From: a virus
Virus record (IMG/VR): IMGVR_UViG_3300021961_000386
Location: 1 to 31,147 of that record
Reading direction: 5' to 3' (one strand)
Length of the DNA stretch: 31,147 bases
Shown here: one piece after another, positions 14,585 through 22,807 of the stretch
Numbering within the stretch: the first letter of the stretch is position 1
Layout: each line of letters begins with the position of its first letter
The notes under the pieces: generated by a model
What the model saw: the letters and a program-made list of their open reading frames with translations, nothing else
Database searches by the model: none
Told to the model about the DNA's origin: nothing
Translations under genes and position numbers: made by a program

Positions 14585-15205
14585 ATGTTAGTGACACACG
14601 AACAACTATGTCAATTCTTTGAAGATACAACAGAAGAATGGCTGTTAGAATGTTTAGAACCGCTAAACGACGCTCTAGCATTCTATGAAATCAATACCCC
14701 ACAGCGCATTGCCATGTTCTTGGCTCAAGTCGGACACGAGTCCGCAGGTATGTCTGTGATGGAAGAAAACCTAAACTATTCCGCTCAAGGTCTCAACAAG
14801 ATTTTTCCTAAGTATTTTATTCGTGCTGGTCGCGATGCAAATGCTTATGCAAAGAAGCCAGAAAAGATTGCGAACGTAGTTTATTCAAGTCGCATGGGTA
14901 ACGGCGACGAAGCATCCGGTGACGGCTATCGCTATCGTGGTCGCGGCTTTATTCAGCTTACAGGCAAGAGCAACTATAAAGCTTTTGCTGAAGATATGGA
15001 GATGCCACTTGAAGAAGCAACCGCTTGGTTGGAAACAGCTGAAGGTGCTGTCTGGTCTGCATGTTGGTTCTGGGATTCTCGTGAACTAAACAAGTGGGCT
15101 GATAAGGGTGATATTCTAACTGTAACCAAGAAGATCAACGGTGGAACAATCGGTCTTGAAGATCGTAAGCATCATTATGAAGAAGCACTACATATATTTG
15201 CATAA
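14585..15205 (+). CDS. GH19 chitinase-fold endolysin
   Basis: A 206-residue glycoside hydrolase family 19 protein of the phage lysozyme type, which cuts peptidoglycan for lysis. QVGHESAGM (48-56) holds the proposed catalytic acid E52, EENLNYS (60-66) the second acidic position, and YRGRGFIQLTGKSNY (about 117-131) is the substrate-cleft signature. No signal peptide or membrane anchor is seen, so it should need a holin; a holin-like protein is encoded two genes downstream. GGAGG (14575-14579) precedes ATG 14585. A late box CTAAATA lies 19 nt upstream. Length is typical of single-domain phage GH19 enzymes. Confidence 0.95.
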   Translation: MLVTHEQLCQFFEDTTEEWLLECLEPLNDALAFYEINTPQRIAMFLAQVGHESAGMSVMEENLNYSAQGLNKIFPKYFIRAGRDANAYAKKPEKIANVVYSSRMGNGDEASGDGYRYRGRGFIQLTGKSNYKAFAEDMEMPLEEATAWLETAEGAVWSACWFWDSRELNKWADKGDILTVTKKINGGTIGLEDRKHHYEEALHIFA

Positions 15206-15222
15206 TTGGACTGAGGTCGTTT

Positions 15223-16113
15223 ATGAATAACAAGTTTATTACAATTGATGGTTTGAAGATTCGCTATATTGACGAAGGTGCTGGTCGACCGATCCTTCTG
15301 TTGCATGGTGGTTCTATCGGTTCTTCCGTTGAATCGTTCAAGTATGTTATTCCAGGCTTGCTCAAGGCGGGATATCGTGTCCTCGGTTTTGATCAGCCTG
15401 GATGTGGTCTTTCAGACATTCCCGCAGAAGATGAGAAGGCAACTCGCGAGTATCGTGAGTTTGTTGTAACCGAGTTTGTCCAAGCACTTGATCTCAAGGA
15501 TGTAGTGCTTGTTGGTCATTCTCAGTCTGGTGGTATCGTAGGAAAGTTGCTGCTAAAGAAACCCGAGTTCTGCACTGCTGCTGTTTTCCTTTGCGCTGGA
15601 ATCTGTCTTCCACACTCAGAACGTTTCAAGCCTGGCAATCATAAGAAAGACAAGCACGAAAACTTTTCGACCGAACCAACGGTCGAAGATATACGCACAT
15701 TCTTCGAATACAATCTCTACAACCATGATCTTATCACAGAAGAAGTTCTGAATGATAGACTCAAATATAGTGTAGGTGATTTATACAATTTCTTCGTAAA
15801 GCATAGAAGTATGCCTAAGAACACAGACTACTATCTGTGGGCTAAGTTCATTGAAGTGGATATCCCCATGATGTTTGTTTATGGTGGGTCTGACGACAAA
15901 CGGGACGATGCAACAGTTAGGGTTGAAAAGATGCGAGCGGTTTATCCGTATCCACACTTCTCAATTCATCTATTCGATAACTGCAAGCATTATCCTCATT
16001 GGGATCATCCAGAACTTACTGTCGATAAGGTCATTGAATTCCTAGAAAATTATAAAGAAAAGGAAACACAATGCCTAGATTTGGAAACCCAGACCCAAAC
16101 GAAGAACCAGTAA
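15223..16113 (+). CDS. Alpha/beta-hydrolase fold protein
   Basis: A 296-residue alpha/beta hydrolase. LLHGGS (26-31) forms the oxyanion hole, VGHSQSGG (97-104) is the nucleophile elbow with Ser100, YGGSDDKRDD near residue 224 is a likely place for the acid, and HYPHWDHPE near 260 carries the catalytic His. The full triad appears present, so an esterase, lipase or amidase activity is likely, substrate unknown. Its place between endolysin and holin-like genes makes a role in breaking the envelope (for example cutting lipid or mycoloyl/acyl bonds) attractive, but a host-metabolism enzyme picked up by the phage fits as well. The 3' end overlaps the next gene by 43 nt. Confidence 0.88.
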   Translation: MNNKFITIDGLKIRYIDEGAGRPILLLHGGSIGSSVESFKYVIPGLLKAGYRVLGFDQPGCGLSDIPAEDEKATREYREFVVTEFVQALDLKDVVLVGHSQSGGIVGKLLLKKPEFCTAAVFLCAGICLPHSERFKPGNHKKDKHENFSTEPTVEDIRTFFEYNLYNHDLITEEVLNDRLKYSVGDLYNFFVKHRSMPKNTDYYLWAKFIEVDIPMMFVYGGSDDKRDDATVRVEKMRAVYPYPHFSIHLFDNCKHYPHWDHPELTVDKVIEFLENYKEKETQCLDLETQTQTKNQ

Positions 16114-16553
16114 AGATTCCAGTTGCTATGGATCAGCTAGATCCAGCAACAAAAGGTGCAGCGTCAAGAATTGACATGGGCTATAGCAGACCATCATTCG
16201 GTTCTGCTTCAATGGCACCAGCTGCACCACAGCTTTCCGAAGCAGCACAGCTCGCAAAGATTGAATTAGAAAAGAAACAATGGGAAGCTGAGAACGCAAA
16301 GCAGAACGAAGACTGGATGGTCAAGAAGTGGCGTCCAGCAATGGGTTGGTGTTATATGGTTATCTGCGTGCTTGATATGGCAATTTTTCCAGTGCTATGG
16401 TCAATCGCTCAGGTTATGACAAAGACACCGATGGTTCAATGGAATCCACTCACGCTGCAAGGCGCTGGTCTATTCCATCTCGCAATGGGAGCTGTCCTTG
16501 GTATTGCCGCATGGTCCCGCGGTCAAGAAAAGATTCAAGGCGTAACGAAGTAA
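16071..16553 (+). CDS. Holin-like membrane protein
   Basis: A 160-residue protein with a long soluble N-terminal part (about 1-85, Pro/Ala/Glu-rich, helical from 55 to 80) and two hydrophobic segments, about 92-115 and 130-148, ending in a short charged tail (SRGQEKIQGVTK). KKWRPAMGW just before the first segment and the final GAVLGIAAWSRG resemble phage holins of the 3TM type (RPxMGW ... GIRSxEK pattern). Holins make the membrane lesion that lets the endolysin reach peptidoglycan. Start ATG 16071 with GGAAA at 16062-16066. The gene begins inside the hydrolase gene. Holin is the favoured reading; a generic inner-membrane protein is possible. Confidence 0.78.
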   Translation: MPRFGNPDPNEEPVKIPVAMDQLDPATKGAASRIDMGYSRPSFGSASMAPAAPQLSEAAQLAKIELEKKQWEAENAKQNEDWMVKKWRPAMGWCYMVICVLDMAIFPVLWSIAQVMTKTPMVQWNPLTLQGAGLFHLAMGAVLGIAAWSRGQEKIQGVTK

Positions 16554-16562
16554 GGACATATT

Positions 16563-16886
16563 ATGGATAATGCACAAAATGTAACTGCGATTATGATGCT
16601 GCGTCTCATCAACGGTGATGAGATTGTTGGTAAGGTAAGTGTGGTAAGTAATGTGATCAAGGTGTCTAAGCCTGCTGCTGTTATGATTCAGCCTGGCGCA
16701 GCAGGTAAAGCACAAATGGCTCTTGTCGATTACATTCCTATGGCTAAGAGCAAAGATATCATGCTTGACTCGCGCAATGTGCTTTTCACATACGAGCCAG
16801 ATGATCAGATCGAAGCAGCATATCAGCAAAACTTTGGATCAATGCTTGTGCTTCCAAAGAAAGGCATCTTGACAGCGGTATCATAA
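16563..16886 (+). CDS. Small beta-rich (Sm-like) conserved phage protein
   Basis: A 107-residue protein. The pattern MLRLINGDEIVGKVSVVSNV, then IKVSKPAAVMIQP and a final ALVDYIPMAKSKDIMLDSRNVLF recalls the strand order of Sm/LSm folds and resembles a hypothetical protein that I remember from T4-like cyanophages next to polymerase. RNA binding is possible but unproven. Its stop codon TAA (16884-16886) is in the 5' arm of the hairpin that holds the polymerase start, and a promoter overlaps its last codons, so expression of this gene and gene 43 are linked. Confidence 0.78.
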   Translation: MDNAQNVTAIMMLRLINGDEIVGKVSVVSNVIKVSKPAAVMIQPGAAGKAQMALVDYIPMAKSKDIMLDSRNVLFTYEPDDQIEAAYQQNFGSMLVLPKKGILTAVS

Positions 16887-16897
16887 TGTAGTAGTAT
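16869..16897 (+). promoter_or_regulatory. Possible promoter giving a leaderless gene 43 mRNA
   Basis: TTGACA (16869-16874), 17 nt, TAGTAT (16892-16897). Transcription would begin about 7 nt after the -10 box, at or next to the A of the gene 43 ATG (16904). The -35 is inside the previous gene. The -10 is the weakest of the set. Confidence 0.5.
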
Positions 16898-16906
16898 TAC
16901 ATTATG
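16882..16906 (+). promoter_or_regulatory. Hairpin over the gene 43 start codon, possible translational operator
   Basis: CATAATGTA (16882-16890) pairs perfectly with TACATTATG (16898-16906) around a 7-nt loop. The stop codon of the upstream gene is in one arm and the polymerase ATG (16904-16906) in the other, and no Shine-Dalgarno sequence is present. T4 gp43 represses its own translation by binding a hairpin at this place, so an equivalent operator is inferred; RegA could also act here. Confidence 0.6.
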
Positions 16907-19414
16907 AAATTTTACACAAATGTCCTTGAATACGGCAACAACATTCTCGTTCGCGGTTACGACCGCGGACGTCCCTTCAATGAAAAGATTCCATATCAAC
17001 CAACTCTCTATCTTCCGTCAAAGCGCCCAAACGCCGAATGGAAAACTATCCGTGGGCTTCCGCTTGATCCGATGCCTTTCGATTCCATTCGTGATGCGAA
17101 AGACTTTCTTCAGCGATACGAAGATGTCAGCAACTTTGATGTCTATGGTCTTCCGCGCTTTCTCTATGCCTATCTCAACGACGAGTATCAGAACGAGATC
17201 GTTTATGATCGCGATCTAATCAAGGTTGCATATATCGATATCGAGGTTAGCTCTGAGTTTGGCTTTCCAACTGTCGACCGTGCATCCGATACTGTTACCG
17301 CTATCACTCTAAAGAAAGATGGTATCTTTCATGTTTGGGGTTATGGTGAGTTTGAAGTAAAGCGCGATGATGTTCGTTACTATCAATGCAACAACGAGAA
17401 GGAACTCTTTATCAAGTTTCTGAGCGAGTGGAGCAACGAGTATCCAGATATCGTGACTGGCTGGAACGTTACGTTCTTCGATATTCCGTATCTTGTTCGT
17501 CGCATGAGCGCAGTTCTCGGCGAAAGCGAAGCGAAGCGTTTCTCTCCTTGGAAGATTATCAAAGCACGACAGGTTCGCACAAAGTTCAAAGAAGAAACCG
17601 TCTATAACATTGGCGGTGTCGCTACACTCGACTATCTTGAAATGTATCAGAAGTTCACTTATACTCAGCAAGAGAGTTATAAGCTGGACCATATTGCGTT
17701 TGTGGAACTTGGTGAGCGCAAGCTATCGTATGACGAATACGAAACGCTGCATGAGTTTTACATGAACGACTTCCAGAAGTTCATTGAGTATAACATTCGA
17801 GATACAGAACTTGTCGAAAAGCTAGACGACAAGATGAAGCTAATCGATATGGCTCTCGCGCTCGCGTACGACGCGAAGGTTAGTTTGATGGATGTATTCA
17901 CGCAGGTTCGCATGTGGGATACAATCATTCACAATCATCTATTCAAACAAAAGATCGCTGTTCCTCAATCTTACGATAACAAGAAAGACGAACAGTATGT
18001 TGGCGCACATGTCAAAGAACCAAAGCCCGGTGGCTATGATTGGGTTATGTCGTTCGATTTGAACTCTCTATATCCGCATCTTATCATGCAGTATAATATC
18101 TCACCCGAGACAATGCTTCGAGATAATCGTGGGCAAACTATCAAGGTCGAGACTACTGTTGATGAACTGCTCGACGGTATCTTTCCAGAAGTTCCAGATG
18201 GATATGGTCTAGCTGCAAACGGCTGCTTCTTCAGCAAAGCTCGTCAGGGCTTCTTGCCTGAGATCATGGAGCGAATGTATAATGATCGTGTCGTCTATAA
18301 AGACAAGATGATTGCAGCACAGAAGGAATACGAAGCCACAAAATCAAAACAAGCAGCGAAAGATATCTCACGATATAAGAATATGCAGCTTGCTAAAAAG
18401 GTTCAGTTGAACTCAGCTTACGGCGCGATTGGTAATCCACACTTTCGTTTCTTCGATATCAATCAAGCGACGGCTATCACTCTCGGTGGTCAGCTTTCTA
18501 TTCGTTGGGCTGAAAACGAAATGAATAAGTATTTGAATAAGCTACTCAAGACCGAGGACTATGATTATGTCATTGCTGCCGATACGGACTCGCTGTACAT
18601 CTGCTTTGATAAGCTTGTACGTCAAGTGTTTGAGGTACGAGGAGATCAGCATTCTTATTCTGAAGAAGATAAGCAAAAGATCGTCAACTTTTTGGACAAG
18701 GTCGCTTCTCAGAAAATTGAACCAGTTATTGATCGTATCTATTCGGATCTTGCTATTCGGATGGGCGCATTCGCGCAAAAGATGAACATGAAGCGAGAGG
18801 TCATCGCTGATCGTGGTATCTGGACTGCGAAGAAGCGATACATTCTCAACGTTCATGATTCTGAAGGTGTGCGCTATGCCAAGCCGAAGCTAAAGATCAT
18901 GGGCATCGAAGCGGTCAAGTCATCAACTCCTGCCGTTTGTCGTAAAGCAATTATCGATGCTCTCAGTATCATTATGACTCAACCAGAAGAAGAACTGCAC
19001 AAATTTATCGCCGAGTTCAAAACAAAGTTCTGTTCTCTTAGCTTCGAGGAAGTTGCTTTTCCGCGATCAGTCCAAGACCTAACTAAATACAAAAACGAAA
19101 CAAAGAGCATTCCGATTCATGTTCGTGGTGCATTGCTCTATAACAATTTGGTAAAGAAGAACAATCTTACCAAGAAGTATGAGCTAATCAAAGACGGAGA
19201 GAAGATTAGGTTCTCTTATCTCAAGATGCCTAATCCAGTTCGTGATAACGTAATTTGCGCTTTCTCTGCTCTTCCTTCCGAGTTTAGACTGGAAGAGTAT
19301 ATCGACTACGATATTCAATTTGAAAAAGCGTTCATGTCTCCGCTCAATTCTATTCTGCAAAACATTGGTTGGCATGCAGAAAAGCAGAGTACACTAGAGG
19401 ATTTCTTTTCGTGA
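16904..19414 (+). CDS. 43: Family B DNA polymerase gp43
   Basis: The replicative polymerase, 836 residues (T4: 898). The 3'-5' exonuclease is complete: Exo I IDIEVSS with D112 and E114 (the same numbers as T4), Exo II GWNVTFFDIPY, Exo III YNIRDTE. Polymerase motif A is DLNSLYP starting at D385, motif B KVQLNSAYGAIGN, motif C DTDSLY with D560 and D562. The C-terminus EKQSTLEDFFS matches the clamp-binding tail of T4-like polymerases. ATG 16904 agrees with the T4 start; it lacks a Shine-Dalgarno sequence and lies in a hairpin. The gene follows RegA at a distance because the hsp20 and lysis genes are inserted, unlike T4, where regA and 43 are neighbours. The end overlaps the PP-loop gene by GTGA. 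Confidence 0.98.
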   Translation: MKFYTNVLEYGNNILVRGYDRGRPFNEKIPYQPTLYLPSKRPNAEWKTIRGLPLDPMPFDSIRDAKDFLQRYEDVSNFDVYGLPRFLYAYLNDEYQNEIVYDRDLIKVAYIDIEVSSEFGFPTVDRASDTVTAITLKKDGIFHVWGYGEFEVKRDDVRYYQCNNEKELFIKFLSEWSNEYPDIVTGWNVTFFDIPYLVRRMSAVLGESEAKRFSPWKIIKARQVRTKFKEETVYNIGGVATLDYLEMYQKFTYTQQESYKLDHIAFVELGERKLSYDEYETLHEFYMNDFQKFIEYNIRDTELVEKLDDKMKLIDMALALAYDAKVSLMDVFTQVRMWDTIIHNHLFKQKIAVPQSYDNKKDEQYVGAHVKEPKPGGYDWVMSFDLNSLYPHLIMQYNISPETMLRDNRGQTIKVETTVDELLDGIFPEVPDGYGLAANGCFFSKARQGFLPEIMERMYNDRVVYKDKMIAAQKEYEATKSKQAAKDISRYKNMQLAKKVQLNSAYGAIGNPHFRFFDINQATAITLGGQLSIRWAENEMNKYLNKLLKTEDYDYVIAADTDSLYICFDKLVRQVFEVRGDQHSYSEEDKQKIVNFLDKVASQKIEPVIDRIYSDLAIRMGAFAQKMNMKREVIADRGIWTAKKRYILNVHDSEGVRYAKPKLKIMGIEAVKSSTPAVCRKAIIDALSIIMTQPEEELHKFIAEFKTKFCSLSFEEVAFPRSVQDLTKYKNETKSIPIHVRGALLYNNLVKKNNLTKKYELIKDGEKIRFSYLKMPNPVRDNVICAFSALPSEFRLEEYIDYDIQFEKAFMSPLNSILQNIGWHAEKQSTLEDFFS

Positions 19415-20238
19415 TTGATAAACTGTTGATTGATGCTCTTGACCGAGCATCTACTAATAAAGAAGTTGCTGTTCTTTTGTCTGGCGGTGTAGATAGCGTT
19501 TCTGTTGCTTTTGCTGCTCATCGATTAGGCAAGAAGATTACAGCTTATACTTTTCACTTGAAGGATCAACCGACTTACGATTCCCAGAAGGCAGTACACA
19601 TTGCGGATACAATGGGCTGGGATTGCAAGGTTGTCGAAGTCCCTACAGATAGTAAGACGGTCGAAGATTCGTTTGTAGAGTTGGCTAGAAAGTATCATTG
19701 TATAAAGAAGACACACTTTGAATGTTGCTATCCGTTTCTGTTTGTATATCCGCAAATCGAGTTTGACGAAGTATTGAGTGGATGGGCTGCAGATGGATAC
19801 TATGGTGTTTCGAAACGCGCGCACTTGCATTTCAAAAGTCCGAAGAGTAAGTTTGACGAGTTTCGTGATGCATACTTCAAAGATTATAGTCGTGCTGGAT
19901 ACAACTGGCACAAGAGAATTGCAGACGAACACAATAAGAAGTTTATAACACCGTATTTGACGCAAGAGGTTTCGGATTACTTTTATACAATGGATTGGTA
20001 TCAACTCAATCAACCATTTCAAAAGCATCATGTAGTCGAAGCGTTTCCAGAATTCAAACAAGTTGGTGGCGTCAAGAAGCATATCAATCTACAGCTTGGT
20101 TCTGGTATCGACAAGCTGTTTGAAGAAAAAGTTCTTACTAATAAAACGCTAAACTTCAAAAATAGAATTCGTATTATGGATGTATGTCGCGATTGGACAA
20201 ATACATCAGCATCAAATCTAGAGGGCTTCTTTGCATGA
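19411..20238 (+). CDS. PP-loop ATPase, asparagine-synthetase-like
   Basis: A 275-residue ATP-pyrophosphatase. LLSGGVDSVSVAF (22-34) is the PP-loop that binds ATP pyrophosphate, and EVLSGWAADGYYG corresponds to the second conserved segment (SGEGxDExFxGY) of the asparagine synthetase C-terminal domain. The glutamine-hydrolysing domain is absent, so ammonia or another nucleophile would be used, or the substrate is adenylated for something else such as a tRNA base, DNA base or peptide. The start is GTG 19411, overlapping the polymerase stop (GTGA); the in-frame start at 19369 lies within gene 43. Several Cys (HFECCYPF) could matter for a thiolation role. Substrate unknown. Confidence 0.82.
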   Translation: MIDKLLIDALDRASTNKEVAVLLSGGVDSVSVAFAAHRLGKKITAYTFHLKDQPTYDSQKAVHIADTMGWDCKVVEVPTDSKTVEDSFVELARKYHCIKKTHFECCYPFLFVYPQIEFDEVLSGWAADGYYGVSKRAHLHFKSPKSKFDEFRDAYFKDYSRAGYNWHKRIADEHNKKFITPYLTQEVSDYFYTMDWYQLNQPFQKHHVVEAFPEFKQVGGVKKHINLQLGSGIDKLFEEKVLTNKTLNFKNRIRIMDVCRDWTNTSASNLEGFFA

Positions 20239-20525
20239 GTGTCAAAATTCCACAAGAGTATCTTGGCTATGACTTTGGTTTCACTGGAGTCGATGAGCAT
20301 GAGATCAAGCATGACGTTCTACAAGAGCTAAATGCAAAAGACCAAGCTCTCACTGAAAAAGAGGAAGAGCTACAAGAAAAGATCAAAGTATTGGAAAGTA
20401 TGATTGTTCCTTTGCTAAACAATCTAATCAAGACTTCTGACAAAGCTTACATCTATTGGCCTAATCGTAAAGACAAGTGTCAAGAGATGTTGGAAAAAGT
20501 ATTGAAGACAACAAGAGGTTTGTGA
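20235..20525 (+). CDS. Conserved small coiled-coil phage protein (96 aa)
   Basis: A 96-residue protein starting by ATGA overlap with the PP-loop gene (in-frame ATG at 20184 is inside that gene). Residues about 32-60 (LNAKDQALTEKEEELQEKIK and on) form a heptad-rich coiled coil, and the C-terminus KAYIYWPNRKDKCQEMLEKV resembles a small conserved protein of T4-like phages seen near polymerase. Possibly an oligomeric scaffold or a partner of the replication proteins; no function can be assigned from sequence. Confidence 0.78.
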   Translation: MSVKIPQEYLGYDFGFTGVDEHEIKHDVLQELNAKDQALTEKEEELQEKIKVLESMIVPLLNNLIKTSDKAYIYWPNRKDKCQEMLEKVLKTTRGL

Positions 20526-20746
20526 TGACTAGTACATTGACTCAGCTAAATCCGCCGATTCCGCTGATGACTCCAAAGGGAAGAGCAGTTGCTCACTTCA
20601 TTATCGACTATGGTGTTGAAAATGATCTTATGTGGGTTTGCTTTCAGGATGATACTGGCGAATGTTGGACTTGGGAAAATGCTCACATTCGTGCGCGCGT
20701 AAACGCAACGATCGGTAGAAACAAGATGAGCAAAATCAATGTTTGA
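20525..20746 (+). CDS. Conserved small phage protein (73 aa)
   Basis: A 73-residue protein starting by TGATG overlap. The sequence LNPPIPLMTPKGRAVAHFII, DYGVENDLMWVCFQDDTGEC and WTWENAHIRARVN matches, from memory, a widely conserved hypothetical protein of T4-like cyanophages. Five aromatic and three His/Cys residues suggest a compact beta-barrel (SH3-like) domain. Function unknown; its conservation beside polymerase hints at replication or DNA metabolism. Confidence 0.8.
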   Translation: MTSTLTQLNPPIPLMTPKGRAVAHFIIDYGVENDLMWVCFQDDTGECWTWENAHIRARVNATIGRNKMSKINV

Positions 20747-20915
20747 AGTTACAGAAGAAAACTATCATATTTTCCTAACGTGGCACGGACACGATCTGGA
20801 AGCGGCACAGTGGGTAGTTGATACTCAAGATGCAAACTCCCCACTGCTATCTGTCCGTCTATGGGTTGAAGCATCGAAAATGCTTCTAAAGAAACATGGT
20901 TCTAAATCTAGATAG
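20739..20915 (+). CDS. Small protein of unknown function (58 aa)
   Basis: A 58-residue ORF beginning MFEVTEENYHIFLTWHGHDL. It overlaps the upstream gene by 8 nt and the downstream membrane-protein gene by 20 nt, which fills an otherwise unexplained gap and supports coding. The codon pattern reads cleanly to TAG 20913-20915. It looks helical with several Trp and His. No family recognised. Confidence 0.7.
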   Translation: MFEVTEENYHIFLTWHGHDLEAAQWVVDTQDANSPLLSVRLWVEASKMLLKKHGSKSR

Positions 20916-21714
20916 AATTCTAATTATGATAACGGGGATCGCACTCTCCGTTGTCGCTGCTTGGTATTCAGTTACAGGTCTCACAGCTATCTTCGCTGGA
21001 GCCTACTGGGCTGTTGTGATTCTCGGCGGAACACTAGAGTTTGGTAAAATTGTTCTAGCTTCTTGGTTATACAGAAATTGGAAATACGTTCCATTTCTAC
21101 TCAAGACATACTTCACAATCGCATTGTTAGTTCTTATGCTTATTACAAGCATGGGCATCTTTGGTTTCTTATCTAAAGCACACCTTGAACAAACTTCTCC
21201 TGCTGGTGATGTAGCTGCTAAGATAGAACGCATCGACGGCTCTCTCGCGCGCGAGCGCGGGCGTATCACGCGCGGAGAGCAACAACTAGCACAAATGGAT
21301 AAGGCTATCGATGCGATTATTGATCGTAACAATCGTGCCCAAACAGCTATGCAAGTTCGCACTCAGCAAAAGAAAGAGCGCGATATGATTGCAGCTGAGA
21401 TAAAAGATGCCCAAGTCAATATTGACAAGCTGCTAGACGAGAAAGCGCCACTTATGGCAGCAACACGTGCGATCAAATTAGAAGTAGGTCCTATTCGCTA
21501 TGTTGCTGAAATGATTTACGGCGAAGGCAACGAGCGCGATCTCGAAGCAGCTATTCGCGCAATGATTCTGTTGCTTGTTCTCGTCGTCGATCCATTGGCT
21601 GTATTGATGATTATCGCAGCCAGTAGAAATCTAAAAATGGATGTCGATAGAATTGATGCAATCGCGACAGACGGCGATCTATGGGAACCTGTTGTCCTAG
21701 AAAAGAAGTCTTGA
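20896..21714 (+). CDS. Membrane protein with coiled-coil domain
   Basis: A 272-residue protein. Hydrophobic segments at about 8-30, 32-48 and 70-92 form an N-terminal membrane unit; a long charged helical region (about 105-195, from KIERIDGSLARERG on) looks like a coiled coil; a further hydrophobic segment (about 218-240) closes the protein with an 'LLVLVVDPLAVLMIIA' core. The pattern FAGAYWAVVILGGTLEFGKI is, from memory, shared with conserved membrane proteins of T4-like phages of marine bacteria. It may anchor replication or lysis-timing proteins at the membrane, but this is a guess. ATG 20896 has AAAGAA upstream; the in-frame ATG 20926 would shorten the first segment. Its stop codon is within the UvsX promoter. 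Confidence 0.82.
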   Translation: MVLNLDRILIMITGIALSVVAAWYSVTGLTAIFAGAYWAVVILGGTLEFGKIVLASWLYRNWKYVPFLLKTYFTIALLVLMLITSMGIFGFLSKAHLEQTSPAGDVAAKIERIDGSLARERGRITRGEQQLAQMDKAIDAIIDRNNRAQTAMQVRTQQKKERDMIAAEIKDAQVNIDKLLDEKAPLMAATRAIKLEVGPIRYVAEMIYGEGNERDLEAAIRAMILLLVLVVDPLAVLMIIAASRNLKMDVDRIDAIATDGDLWEPVVLEKKS

Positions 21715-21739
21715 CAATTTGTGGCTATTCTGTTACTAT
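21711..21739 (+). promoter_or_regulatory. Promoter for uvsX, -35 contains a stop codon
   Basis: TTGACA (21711-21716; TGA stop 21712-21714), 17 nt, TACTAT (21734-21739), 18 nt before ATG 21758 with GGAGGTGAG between. Confidence 0.85.
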
Positions 21740-21757
21740 TATGATTGGAGGTGAGAA

Positions 21758-22807
21758 ATGTCTCTCAAGGAAAAACTTATCAAGAATTCAACAATCGCAT
21801 TTACGGCTACACTAGAAGATTCCAAAATCTTTACCAAGAAAGATGTTATTCCAACATCTGTACCAATGATCAACGTTGCGTTGTCTGGTTCAATAGATGG
21901 TGGTCTAGTTCCTGGCATTACAATGCTTGCTGGTCCATCGAAGCACTTCAAGACTGGCTTTGCGCTTCTTATGGCTTCGGCTTTCCTCAAGAAGTATTCT
22001 GATGGTGTAATTCTTTTCTACGATTCAGAGTTTGGTACACCGCAGGCATACTTCAATACATTTGGTATTCCGTTTGATTCGGTTGTTCATACACCAGTGA
22101 TGGATGTAGAGCAGCTAAAGTTTGATATCATGAAACAGCTGACTGGTCTTGAGCGCGGTGATCGCGTCATGATTGTCATCGATTCTATTGGCAATCTTGC
22201 TTCTAAGAAAGAAGTTGAAGATGCGCTGAATGAGAAGTCTGTTGCGGATATGTCTCGTGCGAAGCAGCTCAAGTCTTTGTTTCGTATGATTACTCCGTAT
22301 CTTACTCTCAAAGATATTCCTATGGTTGTGGTCAATCATACCTATAAAGAAATTGGTCTCTATCCAAAAGATATCGTTGGTGGTGGCACTGGTTCTTATT
22401 ATGGCTCAGACAATATCTGGATTCTTGGTCGTCAGCAAGATAAAGACTCTGACGGTATTCAAGGCTATCACTTTGTTATCAACGTGGAGAAGTCACGCTA
22501 TGTCAAAGAAAAGTCCAAGATCCCTATTACTATCAACTATGAAGGAGGTATCAATAGGTGGAGCGGTCTACTGGATATCGCTATTGATGGTAATTATATT
22601 GCTAAACCTAAGGTAGGTTGGTACGCTCGTGTCAATAGAGAAACCGGCGAAGTTATTGCTCCAAACATGAGAGCAGCTGATATCGTCGACAACGGTGAGT
22701 TGTGGAAAGATATTTTCAAGACTACAGACTTTGCAGACTACATCAAGAATCGCTATTCTATCGCACACGGCGCTATTATGGGGGAAGAAGATGAAACTAA
22801 TCAGTGA
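21758..22807 (+). CDS. uvsX: UvsX recombinase (RecA-like)
   Basis: A 349-residue strand-exchange protein of the RecA family that drives recombination-dependent replication and repair in T4-like phages. GPSKHFKTGFALLMA (about 68-82) is the Walker A region and matches T4 UvsX (GPSKSFKS), FYDSEFGTP carries the catalytic Glu, and VMIVIDSIGNL is Walker B. The stretch VVVNHTYKEIG and IVGGGTGSYYGSDNIWIL correspond to DNA-binding loop regions. The length (T4: 391) and ISMSLKEKL-type start are normal. GGAGG at 21747-21751 gives a strong ribosome site. It has its own promoter and overlaps the next gene by 17 nt, starting the uvsX-41 unit. Confidence 0.96.
   Translation: MSLKEKLIKNSTIAFTATLEDSKIFTKKDVIPTSVPMINVALSGSIDGGLVPGITMLAGPSKHFKTGFALLMASAFLKKYSDGVILFYDSEFGTPQAYFNTFGIPFDSVVHTPVMDVEQLKFDIMKQLTGLERGDRVMIVIDSIGNLASKKEVEDALNEKSVADMSRAKQLKSLFRMITPYLTLKDIPMVVVNHTYKEIGLYPKDIVGGGTGSYYGSDNIWILGRQQDKDSDGIQGYHFVINVEKSRYVKEKSKIPITINYEGGINRWSGLLDIAIDGNYIAKPKVGWYARVNRETGEVIAPNMRAADIVDNGELWKDIFKTTDFADYIKNRYSIAHGAIMGEEDETNQ

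Noticed and set aside
19083-19090. CTAAATAC resembling a late box
   Set aside because: It is inside the polymerase gene, far from any start, without the GGCTAAATAGC context.
21241-21280. GC-rich imperfect palindrome of CGCG repeats
   Set aside because: It lies within the coiled-coil part of the membrane-protein gene and is explained by Arg and Ala codons (ARERGR); no regulatory context.
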